DNA from: a bacterium M00.F.Ca.ET.205.01.1.1
GTDB lineage: Bacteria; Pseudomonadota; Alphaproteobacteria; Rhizobiales; Rhizobiaceae
DNA: 64,000 bases
Direction of reading: 5' to 3'
Assembly (NCBI GenBank): GCA_004791255.1
Contig: SRUQ01000006.1
Span: 1-64,000 of the forward strand
This document shows positions 16,343 through 24,043 of the stretch, in pieces (the first letter of the stretch is position 1; every line of letters starts with the position of its first letter). A program made the position numbers and the translations under genes. The notes below the pieces were generated by a model. It was given only the letters and a program-made list of their open reading frames with translations, did not search any database and had not been told where the DNA came from.

Positions 16343-16431
16343 AATTCAGTCAGGAATGTCGGCTTTCGACAACTCAGAGCGGGCGCAGGCTGCTATAGCG
16401 CGCCCAACTAGCGTGAAGAGGTGACAGGCAA

Positions 16432-17181
16432 ATGAAGATCCTTGTGCCCGTGAAGCGGGTTGTCGACGCGAACGTCAAGGTTCGGGTCAAGGCTGATGGT
16501 TCGGCGGTGGAACTCGCCAACGTCAAGATGGCGATGAACCCGTTCGACGAGATCGCGGTCGAGGAAGCGATCCGGATCAAGGAAGCCGGCAAGGCCGAGG
16601 AGATCATCGTCGTGTCTGTTGGACCGCAGCAGGCGCAGGAAACGCTGCGCACCGCGCTCGCCATGGGCGCCGACCGCGCCATCCTGGTCAAGACCGACGA
16701 GCAGACCGAGCCGCTCGGCGTCGCCAAGGTGCTGAAGGGCGTCGTCGATGCCGAGGCCCCCGGCCTCGTCATCCTCGGCAAGCAGGCGATCGACGACGAC
16801 TCGAACCAGACCGGCCAGATGCTGGCGGCGCTGCTTGGCTGGGCGCAGGGCACCTTCGCCTCCAAGATCGAGCTCGCCGGCGACAAGGCCAAGGTGACGC
16901 GCGAAGTCGACGGCGGCCTGCAGACGGTGGAACTGAAGATGCCGGTCATCGTCACCGCCGATCTTCGCCTCAATCAGCCGCGCTATGCTTCGCTGCCCAA
17001 CATCATGAAGGCCAAGAAGAAGCCGCTCGACGAGAAGAGCCCCGCCGACTACGGCGCCGACGTCAAGCCGCGCCTCAAGGTGATCAAGACCGAGGAGCCC
17101 AGCGGCCGCAAGGCTGGCGTCAAGGTCAAGAGCGTGGCCGAACTGGTCGACAAGCTCAAGAACGAAGCCGGCGTTTTGTAA
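16432..17181 (+). CDS. etfB: Electron transfer flavoprotein beta subunit
   Basis: A 249-aa ETF beta subunit, carrying electrons from acyl-CoA dehydrogenases to the quinone pool through ETF-ubiquinone oxidoreductase. The N-terminus MKILVPVKRVVD and the segments MNPFDEIAVEEAIRIKE, ALAMGADRAILV and GKQAIDDDSNQTGQM are family hallmarks. The conserved recognition-loop region LNQPRYASLPNIMKAKKKP is intact. It is followed 23 nt later by etfA. Confidence 0.95.
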   Translation: MKILVPVKRVVDANVKVRVKADGSAVELANVKMAMNPFDEIAVEEAIRIKEAGKAEEIIVVSVGPQQAQETLRTALAMGADRAILVKTDEQTEPLGVAKVLKGVVDAEAPGLVILGKQAIDDDSNQTGQMLAALLGWAQGTFASKIELAGDKAKVTREVDGGLQTVELKMPVIVTADLRLNQPRYASLPNIMKAKKKPLDEKSPADYGADVKPRLKVIKTEEPSGRKAGVKVKSVAELVDKLKNEAGVL

Positions 17182-17204
17182 GCGATCGGGAAAGGAACAG
17201 ACAA

Positions 17205-18134
17205 ATGGCAATTCTCCTCATCGCCGAACACGACAACGCCAGCCTGTCCGACCAGACCGCCAAGGCGCTGTCGGCGGCGCTGCAGATTGGTTCTGACGTG
17301 CATGTGCTGGTCGCCGGCAAGGGCGCCAAGGCCGCCGCCGACGCCGCCGCCAAGCTGAAGGGCGTCAGCAAGGTGCTGCTCGCCGAAGCCGACGAACTCG
17401 CCGAGCGCCTCGCCGAACCGACGGCAGCACTGGTCGTTTCGCTGGCAGGCGCCTACGACGCCATCGTCGCTCCGGCAACCTCGTCGGGCAAGAACGTCGC
17501 CCCGCGCGTCGCCGCCCTGCTCGACGTCGCCCAGGTGTCCGAGATCATCGAGGTGGTTTCACCAGACACTTTCAAGCGGCCGATCTATGCCGGCAACGCC
17601 ATCCAGACGGTGCAGTCGAGCGACGCCAAGAAGGTGATCACCGTGCGCACCGCGTCCTTTCAAGGAGCGCCCGAGGGTGGCGCGGCTTCTGTCGAGACCG
17701 TCCAGGCGGCGGCCAATCCCGGCCTGTCCTCCTTCGTCGAGAACAAGCTGTCGGAGACCGACCGTCCGGAGCTGACCTCGGCCAAGATCATCATCTCGGG
17801 CGGCCGTGCGCTTGGTTCTTCGGAGAAGTTCCAGGAAGTCATCCTGCCGGTCGCCGACAAGCTCGGCGCGGCGGTTGGCGCGTCCCGCGCGGCGGTCGAT
17901 GCCGGCTACGCGCCGAACGACTGGCAGGTCGGCCAGACCGGCAAGGTGGTGGCCCCCGACCTCTACATCGCGGTCGGCATTTCCGGCGCCATCCAGCACC
18001 TTGCCGGCATGAAGGACTCCAAGGTCATCGTCGCCATCAACAAGGACGAGGAAGCGCCGATCTTCCAGGTTGCGGACTACGGTCTCGTCGGCGATCTCTT
18101 CGTCATTCTGCCGGAGTTGCAGAAGGCGCTTTGA
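17205..18134 (+). CDS. etfA: Electron transfer flavoprotein alpha subunit
   Basis: A 309-aa ETF alpha subunit that binds FAD. The C-terminal FAD domain shows SGGRALGSSEKF, GAAVGASRAAVDAGYAPNDW, QVGQTGKVVAPDLY and GISGAIQHLAGM, all standard. The N-terminal half is the ETF domain with APATSSGKNVAPRVAALLD. Together with etfB it feeds electrons from beta-oxidation, which fits the 3-hydroxybutyryl-CoA dehydrogenase gene that follows. An intrinsic terminator after it separates the two transcripts. Confidence 0.95.
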   Translation: MAILLIAEHDNASLSDQTAKALSAALQIGSDVHVLVAGKGAKAAADAAAKLKGVSKVLLAEADELAERLAEPTAALVVSLAGAYDAIVAPATSSGKNVAPRVAALLDVAQVSEIIEVVSPDTFKRPIYAGNAIQTVQSSDAKKVITVRTASFQGAPEGGAASVETVQAAANPGLSSFVENKLSETDRPELTSAKIIISGGRALGSSEKFQEVILPVADKLGAAVGASRAAVDAGYAPNDWQVGQTGKVVAPDLYIAVGISGAIQHLAGMKDSKVIVAINKDEEAPIFQVADYGLVGDLFVILPELQKAL

Positions 18135-18165
18135 CGCCCTCTGCCAAAGCGTATTAAATTACCAA

Positions 18166-18197
18166 GGGTGGGGTAGACGAAGTCGCCCCGCCCTTTT
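18166..18197 (+). terminator. Rho-independent terminator after etfBA
   Basis: The stem GGGTGGGG (18166-18173) pairs with CCCCGCCC (18186-18193), with one U-G pair, and an inner GAC/GTC closes a GAA loop. TTTT follows. It lies 31 nt after the etfA stop codon. Confidence 0.75.
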
Positions 18198-18336
18198 AGT
18201 TTGCACCGCACAAAAAACAGGCCACAAAGCAATTTCAGCAAAAGTGCGCAGCGGTTTTGCGTCCGGAGTTGCGGCAAACAAAGCGAGTGTTTTCGAGCTT
18301 CGAAGAAGCGAAAATACTCCAGACGGGATCGGTGTC

Positions 18337-19215
18337 ATGAGCAAGATCGAGACGATCGGCATCATTGGTGCGGGCCAGATGGGCGGCGGCATCGCCCACG
18401 TCTCCGCGCTTTCGGGCTACAAGGTGCTGATCTACGATATTTCGCCCGACCGCATCGAGAAGGGCATCGCCACGGTCAGCGGCAACATGGCCCGCCAGGT
18501 CGGCTCCGGCAAGCTCGACGAGAAGGTCCGCAATGAGGCGATGGCGCGCATTTCGGCAGCGCCGGCCATGGCCGACCTTGCCGGCGCGGATCTGGTGATC
18601 GAGGCGGCGACCGAGGACGAGACCGTCAAGCGCAAGATCTACGCGCAGCTTTGCCCGCAGCTCAATCCCGAAGCGATCCTCGCCACCAACACCTCGTCGA
18701 TCTCGATCACGCGGCTTGCCGCCCAGACCGACCGGCCGGAGCGCTTCATCGGCATACATTTCATGAACCCGGTGCCGGTGATGAAGCTGGTCGAACTGGT
18801 GCGCGGCATCGCCACCGAGGACCAGACCTTCGAGGCCGCGAAGACCTATGTGAAGCAGCTCGACAAGACGATTACGGTCTCGGAGGATTTTCCGGCCTTC
18901 ATCGTCAACCGCATCCTGCTGCCGATGATCAACGAGGCGATCTACACGCTCTATGAGGGCGTCGGCTCGGTCGATGCCATCGACACCGCCATGCGGCTTG
19001 GCGCCAACCATCCGATGGGGCCGCTGCAACTGGCGGACTTCATCGGCCTCGACACCTGCCTGTCGATCATGCAGGTGCTGCATGACGGCCTGTCGGATTC
19101 GAAGTACCGCCCCTGCCCGCTGCTGGTGAAATATGTTGAGGCCGGCTGGCTCGGCCGCAAGACCGGACGTGGCTTCTACGACTATCGCGGCGAGCATCCC
19201 GTCCCGACGCGCTGA
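18337..19215 (+). CDS. 3-hydroxybutyryl-CoA dehydrogenase
   Basis: A 292-aa NAD-dependent 3-hydroxyacyl-CoA dehydrogenase interconverting acetoacetyl-CoA and 3-hydroxybutyryl-CoA. The Rossmann motif GIIGAGQMGGGIAHV begins the protein; IEAATEDETVK, ATNTSSISIT, GIHFMNPVPVMKLVE and GFIVNR-like PAFIVNRILLPMINEA follow. The active-site His is in IHFMNP. The ATG at 18337 starts 6 residues before the nucleotide fold. It probably works with the ETF proteins in fatty acid or polyhydroxybutyrate metabolism. Confidence 0.93.
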   Translation: MSKIETIGIIGAGQMGGGIAHVSALSGYKVLIYDISPDRIEKGIATVSGNMARQVGSGKLDEKVRNEAMARISAAPAMADLAGADLVIEAATEDETVKRKIYAQLCPQLNPEAILATNTSSISITRLAAQTDRPERFIGIHFMNPVPVMKLVELVRGIATEDQTFEAAKTYVKQLDKTITVSEDFPAFIVNRILLPMINEAIYTLYEGVGSVDAIDTAMRLGANHPMGPLQLADFIGLDTCLSIMQVLHDGLSDSKYRPCPLLVKYVEAGWLGRKTGRGFYDYRGEHPVPTR

Positions 19216-19256
19216 GACGATTTCCGGGTAAGCCGGGTGGCGGCTTTCCGTCCGGG

Positions 19257-21296
19257 CTATGACGCCGCGGCCAGCGGATTGGGCGGCTGTACGCCGTCCG
19301 GCGCCACGAAGACGCATCCGCGCCCGGCCGCCTTGGCCGCGTAGCAGGCGGCATCGGCCCTGGCGATGATCTCGTCGACTTCGCCGCAACCGGCATCGAT
19401 CGGAGCCAGTCCGATACTGGCGCCGATCTGATAGGGGCGGCCCTCCCAGGTGAAGCCCAGGCCGTTTATCGCATCGATGATGGAGCGCGCCGCAGTCCTG
19501 GCGGCGGCGGTCGAGGCCGACTTCAAAATGACCGCGAATTCGTCGCCGCCCAGCCGCGCGACGGTGTTTTCGGGACCAAGCACACCCCGCACCGCCTCGG
19601 CCACCCGCTTCAGCAAGGCGTCTCCGGCCGCATGGCCGCCGGTGTCATTGACCAGCTTGAAATGATCGAGGTCGATGAACATGAACTGATGGCCGCTGCC
19701 TCCAGCCGCTGCAGCGTCCTTGCGAGCCTGACCGACCAGTTCCTCCATGGTGCGCATGAAGCTCGAGCGGTTGGCAAGGCCGGTCAGCGCGTCATGCGCG
19801 GCGGCATGGGCGAGTTGACGCTGCAGGGCGCGCGCGTCGGTGAAATCCTGGAAGACGATGACAAGGCCGCAGAATTCATTGTGCTCATTCATGATTGGGG
19901 ACACGACCTGGCGGATGCTGCGGCGTGTCTCGTCGCGCCGGATGAGCACGGCGCGGCTGTTCTGGCCCGAATTGTCCTGACCGCCGATCGATGTCCGCGC
20001 CACGCCTATGCGTTGCCCCGTCTCCTCGTCGACCGCCCAGTAGACATGGCCGAGCGTCTTGCCGAGCGCATCGCCGATAGTGATGCCGGTCAGCTTCTCG
20101 GCCACCGGATTCATGAAGGTGACGCGGTTCGCCGCGTCCGTGCAGATGACGGCATCGCCGATCGACTGCAGCGTCACCTTGAGCCGCTCCTTCTCGTCCG
20201 CCAGCAATGCCGCCGACTCGGTCAGCCGCTCTTCGGCCTGCTTGCGCCGGGTGATGTCGGTCAGGCTGCCGATCGCCCTGATCAGCCGCCCCTCCGCGTC
20301 GCGCTCGATGGCTTTGCCGCGATTGAGGATCCAGATCCAGTGGCCATCCTTGTGGCGCATCCTGAACTCGGCCTCGAAGAACTCCGTCTTGCCGTCAAGA
20401 TGAGCGCGATCCGCCTCGGCGACGGCCGCGCGGTCATCGGGATGGATCATCCTCGGCCAGTGGTCGGGATCGCCATCAAGCTCCCCTTCCGCATAGCCCA
20501 GCATCTTGACCCAGGTCGCGGAGTAGGTGGTGCCGCCCTTGCGCATGTCGAGGTCCCAGACCCCCTGACCTGCGCCGGCGAGCGCGAAGTTCCAACGTGT
20601 TTCGGCCTCGGCGATGCGCGCTTCGGCCTGCTTGCGCGCATCGATGTCCTCGATCTGCGAGACCAGGTAGAGCGGGCGGCGGTTCTTTTCGTCGCGAATG
20701 ACCGAGCCGGCAAGCTGAGCCCAGACGGGCGTGCCGTCCTTTTTGAGATAGCGCTTCTCGAAGTGGAAGGAATCGACCTTGTCCGCTTTCAGGGCTTCCA
20801 TGGTTTCGCGCCCGATCTGTAGATCGTCGGGATGTGTGATCTGGAAGAACGTCAGCGCCTCGATCTCCGCGCGGCTATAGCCGAGCATGCCGGCGAAGGC
20901 AGGATTGGTCTCTACAATGCGACCGTCCAGGCCGACAATGGCGATACCGATCGCCGAATCCTCCATGGCGCGGCGGAAGCGTTGCTCGCTCTCGGCGATC
21001 TGCCGGTGATCTTCGCGGATGCGACGGACGAACAGGCCGGCGAGGAAAAGCGCGCCGACCGCCACCGCGACCGACAGTTGCAGGCAGAGTTGGAGCGCCT
21101 CGGCGCTGAGGGTGAGCCGCGACAAAAGCATCGGCGCCGACACCGCGGCAAGGCCGGCCACGAGCAAAGCCAGCCTCGCATGCTTGCGGAATCCCGGTTC
21201 GATGATTCCTCGTAGCGTCACGATTTCTGCCACCCCCGTGGGCAATCGCCTTTTCCGTGAAAATCCTGAAGGATCGACTTTAAGGAAAGGTTGCAT
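19257..21296 (-). CDS. Membrane PAS-GGDEF diguanylate cyclase
   Basis: A 679-aa sensor protein. Two membrane helices near residues 30-80 are followed by three PAS domains with PAC motifs (YLKKDGTPVWAQL, FRMRHKDGHWIWI, and a third with NEHNEFCGLVIVF) and a C-terminal GGDEF domain (AHDALTGLANRSSF; ARLGGDEFAV). The intact GGDEF and the DLDHFK metal motif predict c-di-GMP synthesis. The inhibitory RxxD site that usually lies just before is not present (it reads GPENTVARL). There is no EAL domain. The start at 21296 was chosen since the upstream frame lacks any domain. It is 86 bp downstream of the DUF1109 gene. Confidence 0.87.
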   Translation of the reverse strand: MQPFLKVDPSGFSRKRRLPTGVAEIVTLRGIIEPGFRKHARLALLVAGLAAVSAPMLLSRLTLSAEALQLCLQLSVAVAVGALFLAGLFVRRIREDHRQIAESEQRFRRAMEDSAIGIAIVGLDGRIVETNPAFAGMLGYSRAEIEALTFFQITHPDDLQIGRETMEALKADKVDSFHFEKRYLKKDGTPVWAQLAGSVIRDEKNRRPLYLVSQIEDIDARKQAEARIAEAETRWNFALAGAGQGVWDLDMRKGGTTYSATWVKMLGYAEGELDGDPDHWPRMIHPDDRAAVAEADRAHLDGKTEFFEAEFRMRHKDGHWIWILNRGKAIERDAEGRLIRAIGSLTDITRRKQAEERLTESAALLADEKERLKVTLQSIGDAVICTDAANRVTFMNPVAEKLTGITIGDALGKTLGHVYWAVDEETGQRIGVARTSIGGQDNSGQNSRAVLIRRDETRRSIRQVVSPIMNEHNEFCGLVIVFQDFTDARALQRQLAHAAAHDALTGLANRSSFMRTMEELVGQARKDAAAAGGSGHQFMFIDLDHFKLVNDTGGHAAGDALLKRVAEAVRGVLGPENTVARLGGDEFAVILKSASTAAARTAARSIIDAINGLGFTWEGRPYQIGASIGLAPIDAGCGEVDEIIARADAACYAAKAAGRGCVFVAPDGVQPPNPLAAAS

Positions 21297-21382
21297 CCGG
21301 GCACTGGCGATATCGCCAACCGGCAAACAATTGGCGGTATGATTAAGGACCGGTATGCAGCGTTGCAGGTACGGGTGCGGCG

Positions 21383-22021
21383 CTACCAGCGCACGAAAAG
21401 CCGTCCGCCGAGCGCGCCGAGCAAGGCCAGCACTGCGATCGCGATCGTATACCAGGTGGCGACGAAAAGCGGCGAGTCGTCGAAACAGTGCGCGGCGTAG
21501 AAGGTCGCCGCCAGACCGCCAGCGAGCAGCCCCGCGACCGCGCCGGCAAGCACCGGCCGTGTCGGCGCGCCATAGCGCAGCATCCAAAGGAAAATGGCCA
21601 GCGGCCCGATGCCGATCAGCGGGATGAAACCCATGCAGATCATCATGTTGGAGCCGACCATGCGTGTGCTCCACATCACCTCCGGCACCATGAACAGCTC
21701 GAGAGCCACCGCCACGGCCACCAGCAGGGGCGCTACGGCCATCCAGGCTACGGCCCGCGCCGTCGAGGCGCCAGGCGTCGAGAGTGCGCGGATCAGAGCG
21801 AAAGCGCTGATGGCGAGCACGATTGTGAAAACGAATTTGGAGAGGAAGCGCATCGTATGCGCGGCCGCCATGAAATCCGGACGCGGACCGATCGTCATCC
21901 AGAACACCGCCGCCGCGATCACGAGCGCCGCGCCGGCGGCCAGCCACCAGGCCGGGCGCAGCGGCATTGCCTTGCTGCTGATATCGGCGTCGAGTGCCTT
22001 GATGAGGTCTTCGGTTCTCAT
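21383..22021 (-). CDS. DUF1109/NrsF-type anti-sigma membrane protein
   Basis: A 212-aa membrane protein with six hydrophobic segments and the N-terminal cytoplasmic MRTEDLIKALDAD typical of the DUF1109 family. In Caulobacter the relative NrsF holds the ECF sigma factor SigF inactive until metal or oxidative stress acts on membrane cysteines. Cysteines are present here in MMICMGFIPL and in the AAHCFDDSP loop. The start codon lies 1 nt after the sigma factor stop (TGACATG), so both are translated together. Confidence 0.85.
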   Translation of the reverse strand: MRTEDLIKALDADISSKAMPLRPAWWLAAGAALVIAAAVFWMTIGPRPDFMAAAHTMRFLSKFVFTIVLAISAFALIRALSTPGASTARAVAWMAVAPLLVAVAVALELFMVPEVMWSTRMVGSNMMICMGFIPLIGIGPLAIFLWMLRYGAPTRPVLAGAVAGLLAGGLAATFYAAHCFDDSPLFVATWYTIAIAVLALLGALGGRLFVRW

Positions 22022-22022
22022 G

Positions 22023-22574
22023 TCACTGCCGTCCGAATCGCCCCTGTCCAAACCGCTTGGCTATGGCGGCAAGCCCGCGGTGCAGCGATACGCGCACCGC
22101 CGTTTCGCTGATGCCGAACTTGGCCGCCGTCTCGCCGATCGAGCGGCCTTCGACCGATATGGCCGAGACCACGGAACGTTGCGCCGGCGGCAAGGTGTCC
22201 AGCGCCCGGTTGACGTCGCGGTCGCTGACCGTCTCGGCTTCCGGCTCGGCAAAAGTCTCGGCGATATCGTCGATATCGATTTCGATGCGCCTGCCACGCC
22301 GCCGGAAGGCGTCGATCAGCTTGAAGCGGGCAATCGCGTATACCCAAGGCAGCACCGGCGCGTCCTGGCGCCAGGTATGCCGTTTCACATGAATGGCCAG
22401 CAAGGTTTCCTGCACGACATCCTCGGGATCGACCCCGCCCTGCACGATCTTGCGCCTGGCAAAACCGCGCACCAGCGCGGCAATCCGGTGGAGAAAGTCG
22501 GCATAGGCTTTTTCATCTCCGGCGATCGCGGCCCGCATCAGCCGGGAAAGCTCGGCCTCATCCTTGCCGGTCAC
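22023..22574 (-). CDS. ECF RNA polymerase sigma factor (ECF16/SigF type)
   Basis: A 183-aa extracytoplasmic-function sigma factor. Region 2 contains FARRKIVQGGVDPEDVVQETLLAIH and LPWVYAIARFKLIDAFRRR; region 4 contains LPPAQRSVVSAISVEGRSIGETAAKFGISETAVRVSLHRGL. Coupling to a DUF1109 gene places it with SigF of Caulobacter, which responds to chromate, cadmium or oxidative stress. A promoter GTAACA-N16-CGAA matching that family's motif lies just upstream, so autoregulation is likely. Confidence 0.92.
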   Translation of the reverse strand: MTGKDEAELSRLMRAAIAGDEKAYADFLHRIAALVRGFARRKIVQGGVDPEDVVQETLLAIHVKRHTWRQDAPVLPWVYAIARFKLIDAFRRRGRRIEIDIDDIAETFAEPEAETVSDRDVNRALDTLPPAQRSVVSAISVEGRSIGETAAKFGISETAVRVSLHRGLAAIAKRFGQGRFGRQ

Positions 22575-22592
22575 AAGAGTTCACTCCCCCGA

Positions 22593-22620
22593 TTTTCGCG
22601 TCTCGGTGCTGTTTTGTTAC
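22593..22620 (-). promoter_or_regulatory. ECF16-type promoter of the sigma factor gene
   Basis: On the minus strand GTAACA (22620-22615) is followed after exactly 16 bp by CGAAAA (22598-22593), 19 bp before the sigma factor start codon. SigF-dependent promoters in Caulobacter have GTAACC-N16-CGAA. The fit predicts positive autoregulation. Confidence 0.7.
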
Positions 22621-22811
22621 GTGGCCGCCGAAATAATGTCCAAGGCAAAGTACCGGCAAATCACGAAAGTTTGCGGTGGCCTGGGCAGCATCATCCATTA
22701 TCGACATGGTCCTTCCGGCAGAACTGGAATGCGAGCTTCGCCATCACACGAAATTGTCCCCCCACCCTGACCTTTGCCCGTCAGCGACCGATTGAAGCAG
22801 ACCATTAATGT

Positions 22812-22826
22812 TGACTAACTCGTTCA
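22812..22826 (+). promoter_or_regulatory. RirA-type iron-responsive operator upstream of fbpA
   Basis: TGA-N9-TCA (TGA CTAACTCGT TCA), the published RirA operator of Rhizobiales, lies 47 bp before the fbpA ATG. RirA is an iron-sulfur repressor of iron uptake genes. The surrounding TTAATGT and ATGTATCGATA are AT-rich, consistent with a promoter. Confidence 0.6.
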
Positions 22827-22872
22827 TGTATCGATAGGAGAACCAGGACCAACGAAATCCGAGGACGATGCC

Positions 22873-23880
22873 ATGAAATATGCTCTTTCCGCCCTTGCCG
22901 GTGCAACCGCGCTTGCAATCAGCCTGATCGCCGGACCGGCGGCGGCCGAGAATGACGGCATCATCGTCTACAACGCCCAGCACGAAAGCCTGGCCAAGGA
23001 ATGGGCCGAAGGCTTCACCAAGGAAACCGGCATCAAGGTCACGCTGCGCAATGGCGGCGACAGCGATTTCTCCAACCAGATCGTCGCCGAGGGCGCCGCC
23101 TCGCCCGCCGACGTGTTCTTGACCGAAAACTCGCCCGCCATGGTGCTTGTCGAGAATGCCGGCCTGTTCGCGCCGGTCGACGCCGACACGCTGGCCCAGG
23201 TCCCGCAGGACTATCAGGCATCCAGCGGCAAATGGGTGGGCATCGCCGCGCGCAGCACTGTATTCGCCTACAACAAGACCAAGCTCAGCGCCGACAAGCT
23301 GCCCAAGTCGCTGCTCGATCTCGCCGATCCGAGTTGGAAGGGCCGCTGGGCCGCTTCGCCCTCCGGCGCCGACTTCCAGGCCATCGTCAGCGCGCTGCTG
23401 CAGCTCAAGGGTGAAGCGGCGACGGCGGACTGGCTGAAGGCGATGAAGGCGAATTTCACCGCCTACAAGGGCAACAGCACCGTGATGAAGGCGGTCAATG
23501 CCGGCGAAATCGAAGGCGGCGTGATCTACCACTATTACTATTTCGGCGATCAGGCCAAGACCGGTGAAAACAGCAAGAATGTCGAGCTGCATTATTTCAA
23601 GAACCAGGATCCGGGCGCGTTCGTCTCGGTCTCGGGTGGCGGCGTGCTCGCCTCGAGCAAGCATCAGAAGGAAGCCCAGGCGTTCCTGAAGTGGGTGGCC
23701 GGCAAGGGTGGCCAGGAGGTGCTGAAGAACGGACAGTCCTTCGAATACGCCGTCGGCAAGGGTGCGGAGTCCAATCCGAAGCTGGTGCCGCTCACCGACC
23801 TGCAGGCGCCGAAGGTCGACGCCGCGACGCTGAACTCCAAGAAGGTCACCGACCTGATGACGGCAGCCGGCTTGCTTTAG
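22873..23880 (+). CDS. Iron(III) ABC transporter substrate-binding protein
   Basis: A 335-aa periplasmic ferric-ion binding protein (FbpA/AfuA type). The signal peptide MKYALSALAGATALAISLIA ends at AAA-EN around residue 26. The mature start IIVYNAQHESLAKEWAEGF, the FLTENSPAMV segment and the adjacent tyrosines in GGVIYHYYYFG that coordinate iron are family features. It heads the fbpABC cluster and lies behind a RirA-type operator. A terminator separates it from the permease gene, so the binding protein is probably made in excess. Confidence 0.9.
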   Translation: MKYALSALAGATALAISLIAGPAAAENDGIIVYNAQHESLAKEWAEGFTKETGIKVTLRNGGDSDFSNQIVAEGAASPADVFLTENSPAMVLVENAGLFAPVDADTLAQVPQDYQASSGKWVGIAARSTVFAYNKTKLSADKLPKSLLDLADPSWKGRWAASPSGADFQAIVSALLQLKGEAATADWLKAMKANFTAYKGNSTVMKAVNAGEIEGGVIYHYYYFGDQAKTGENSKNVELHYFKNQDPGAFVSVSGGGVLASSKHQKEAQAFLKWVAGKGGQEVLKNGQSFEYAVGKGAESNPKLVPLTDLQAPKVDAATLNSKKVTDLMTAAGLL

Positions 23881-23912
23881 TTGCCATTCGTCCTAATAAG
23901 GACACCAACCGT

Positions 23913-23949
23913 GCTCCCGCGGGAATTTCGCGGGAGCGTTTTTGTTTTT
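23913..23949 (+). terminator. Terminator/attenuator between fbpA and fbpB
   Basis: GCTCCCGCG (23913-23921) pairs perfectly with CGCGGGAGC (23929-23937) around a 7-nt loop, followed by GTTTTTGTTTTT. It lies 33 nt after the binding protein stop and before the permease gene, so it should reduce downstream transcription. Confidence 0.85.
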
Positions 23950-24043
23950 CGAGACCTGTCGATGACGACACGCTCCCCATCCGACCGCGATCGCGGTCGC
24001 TCGATTGCCGCCGCCGGGCGGCAACGGCTTGGCGCCTGATCCG

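Noticed and set aside
21297..21947. Upstream extension of the PAS-GGDEF frame
   Set aside because: It overlaps the DUF1109 coding sequence in another frame and shows no domain; the start at 21296 gives a membrane anchor near the N-terminus.
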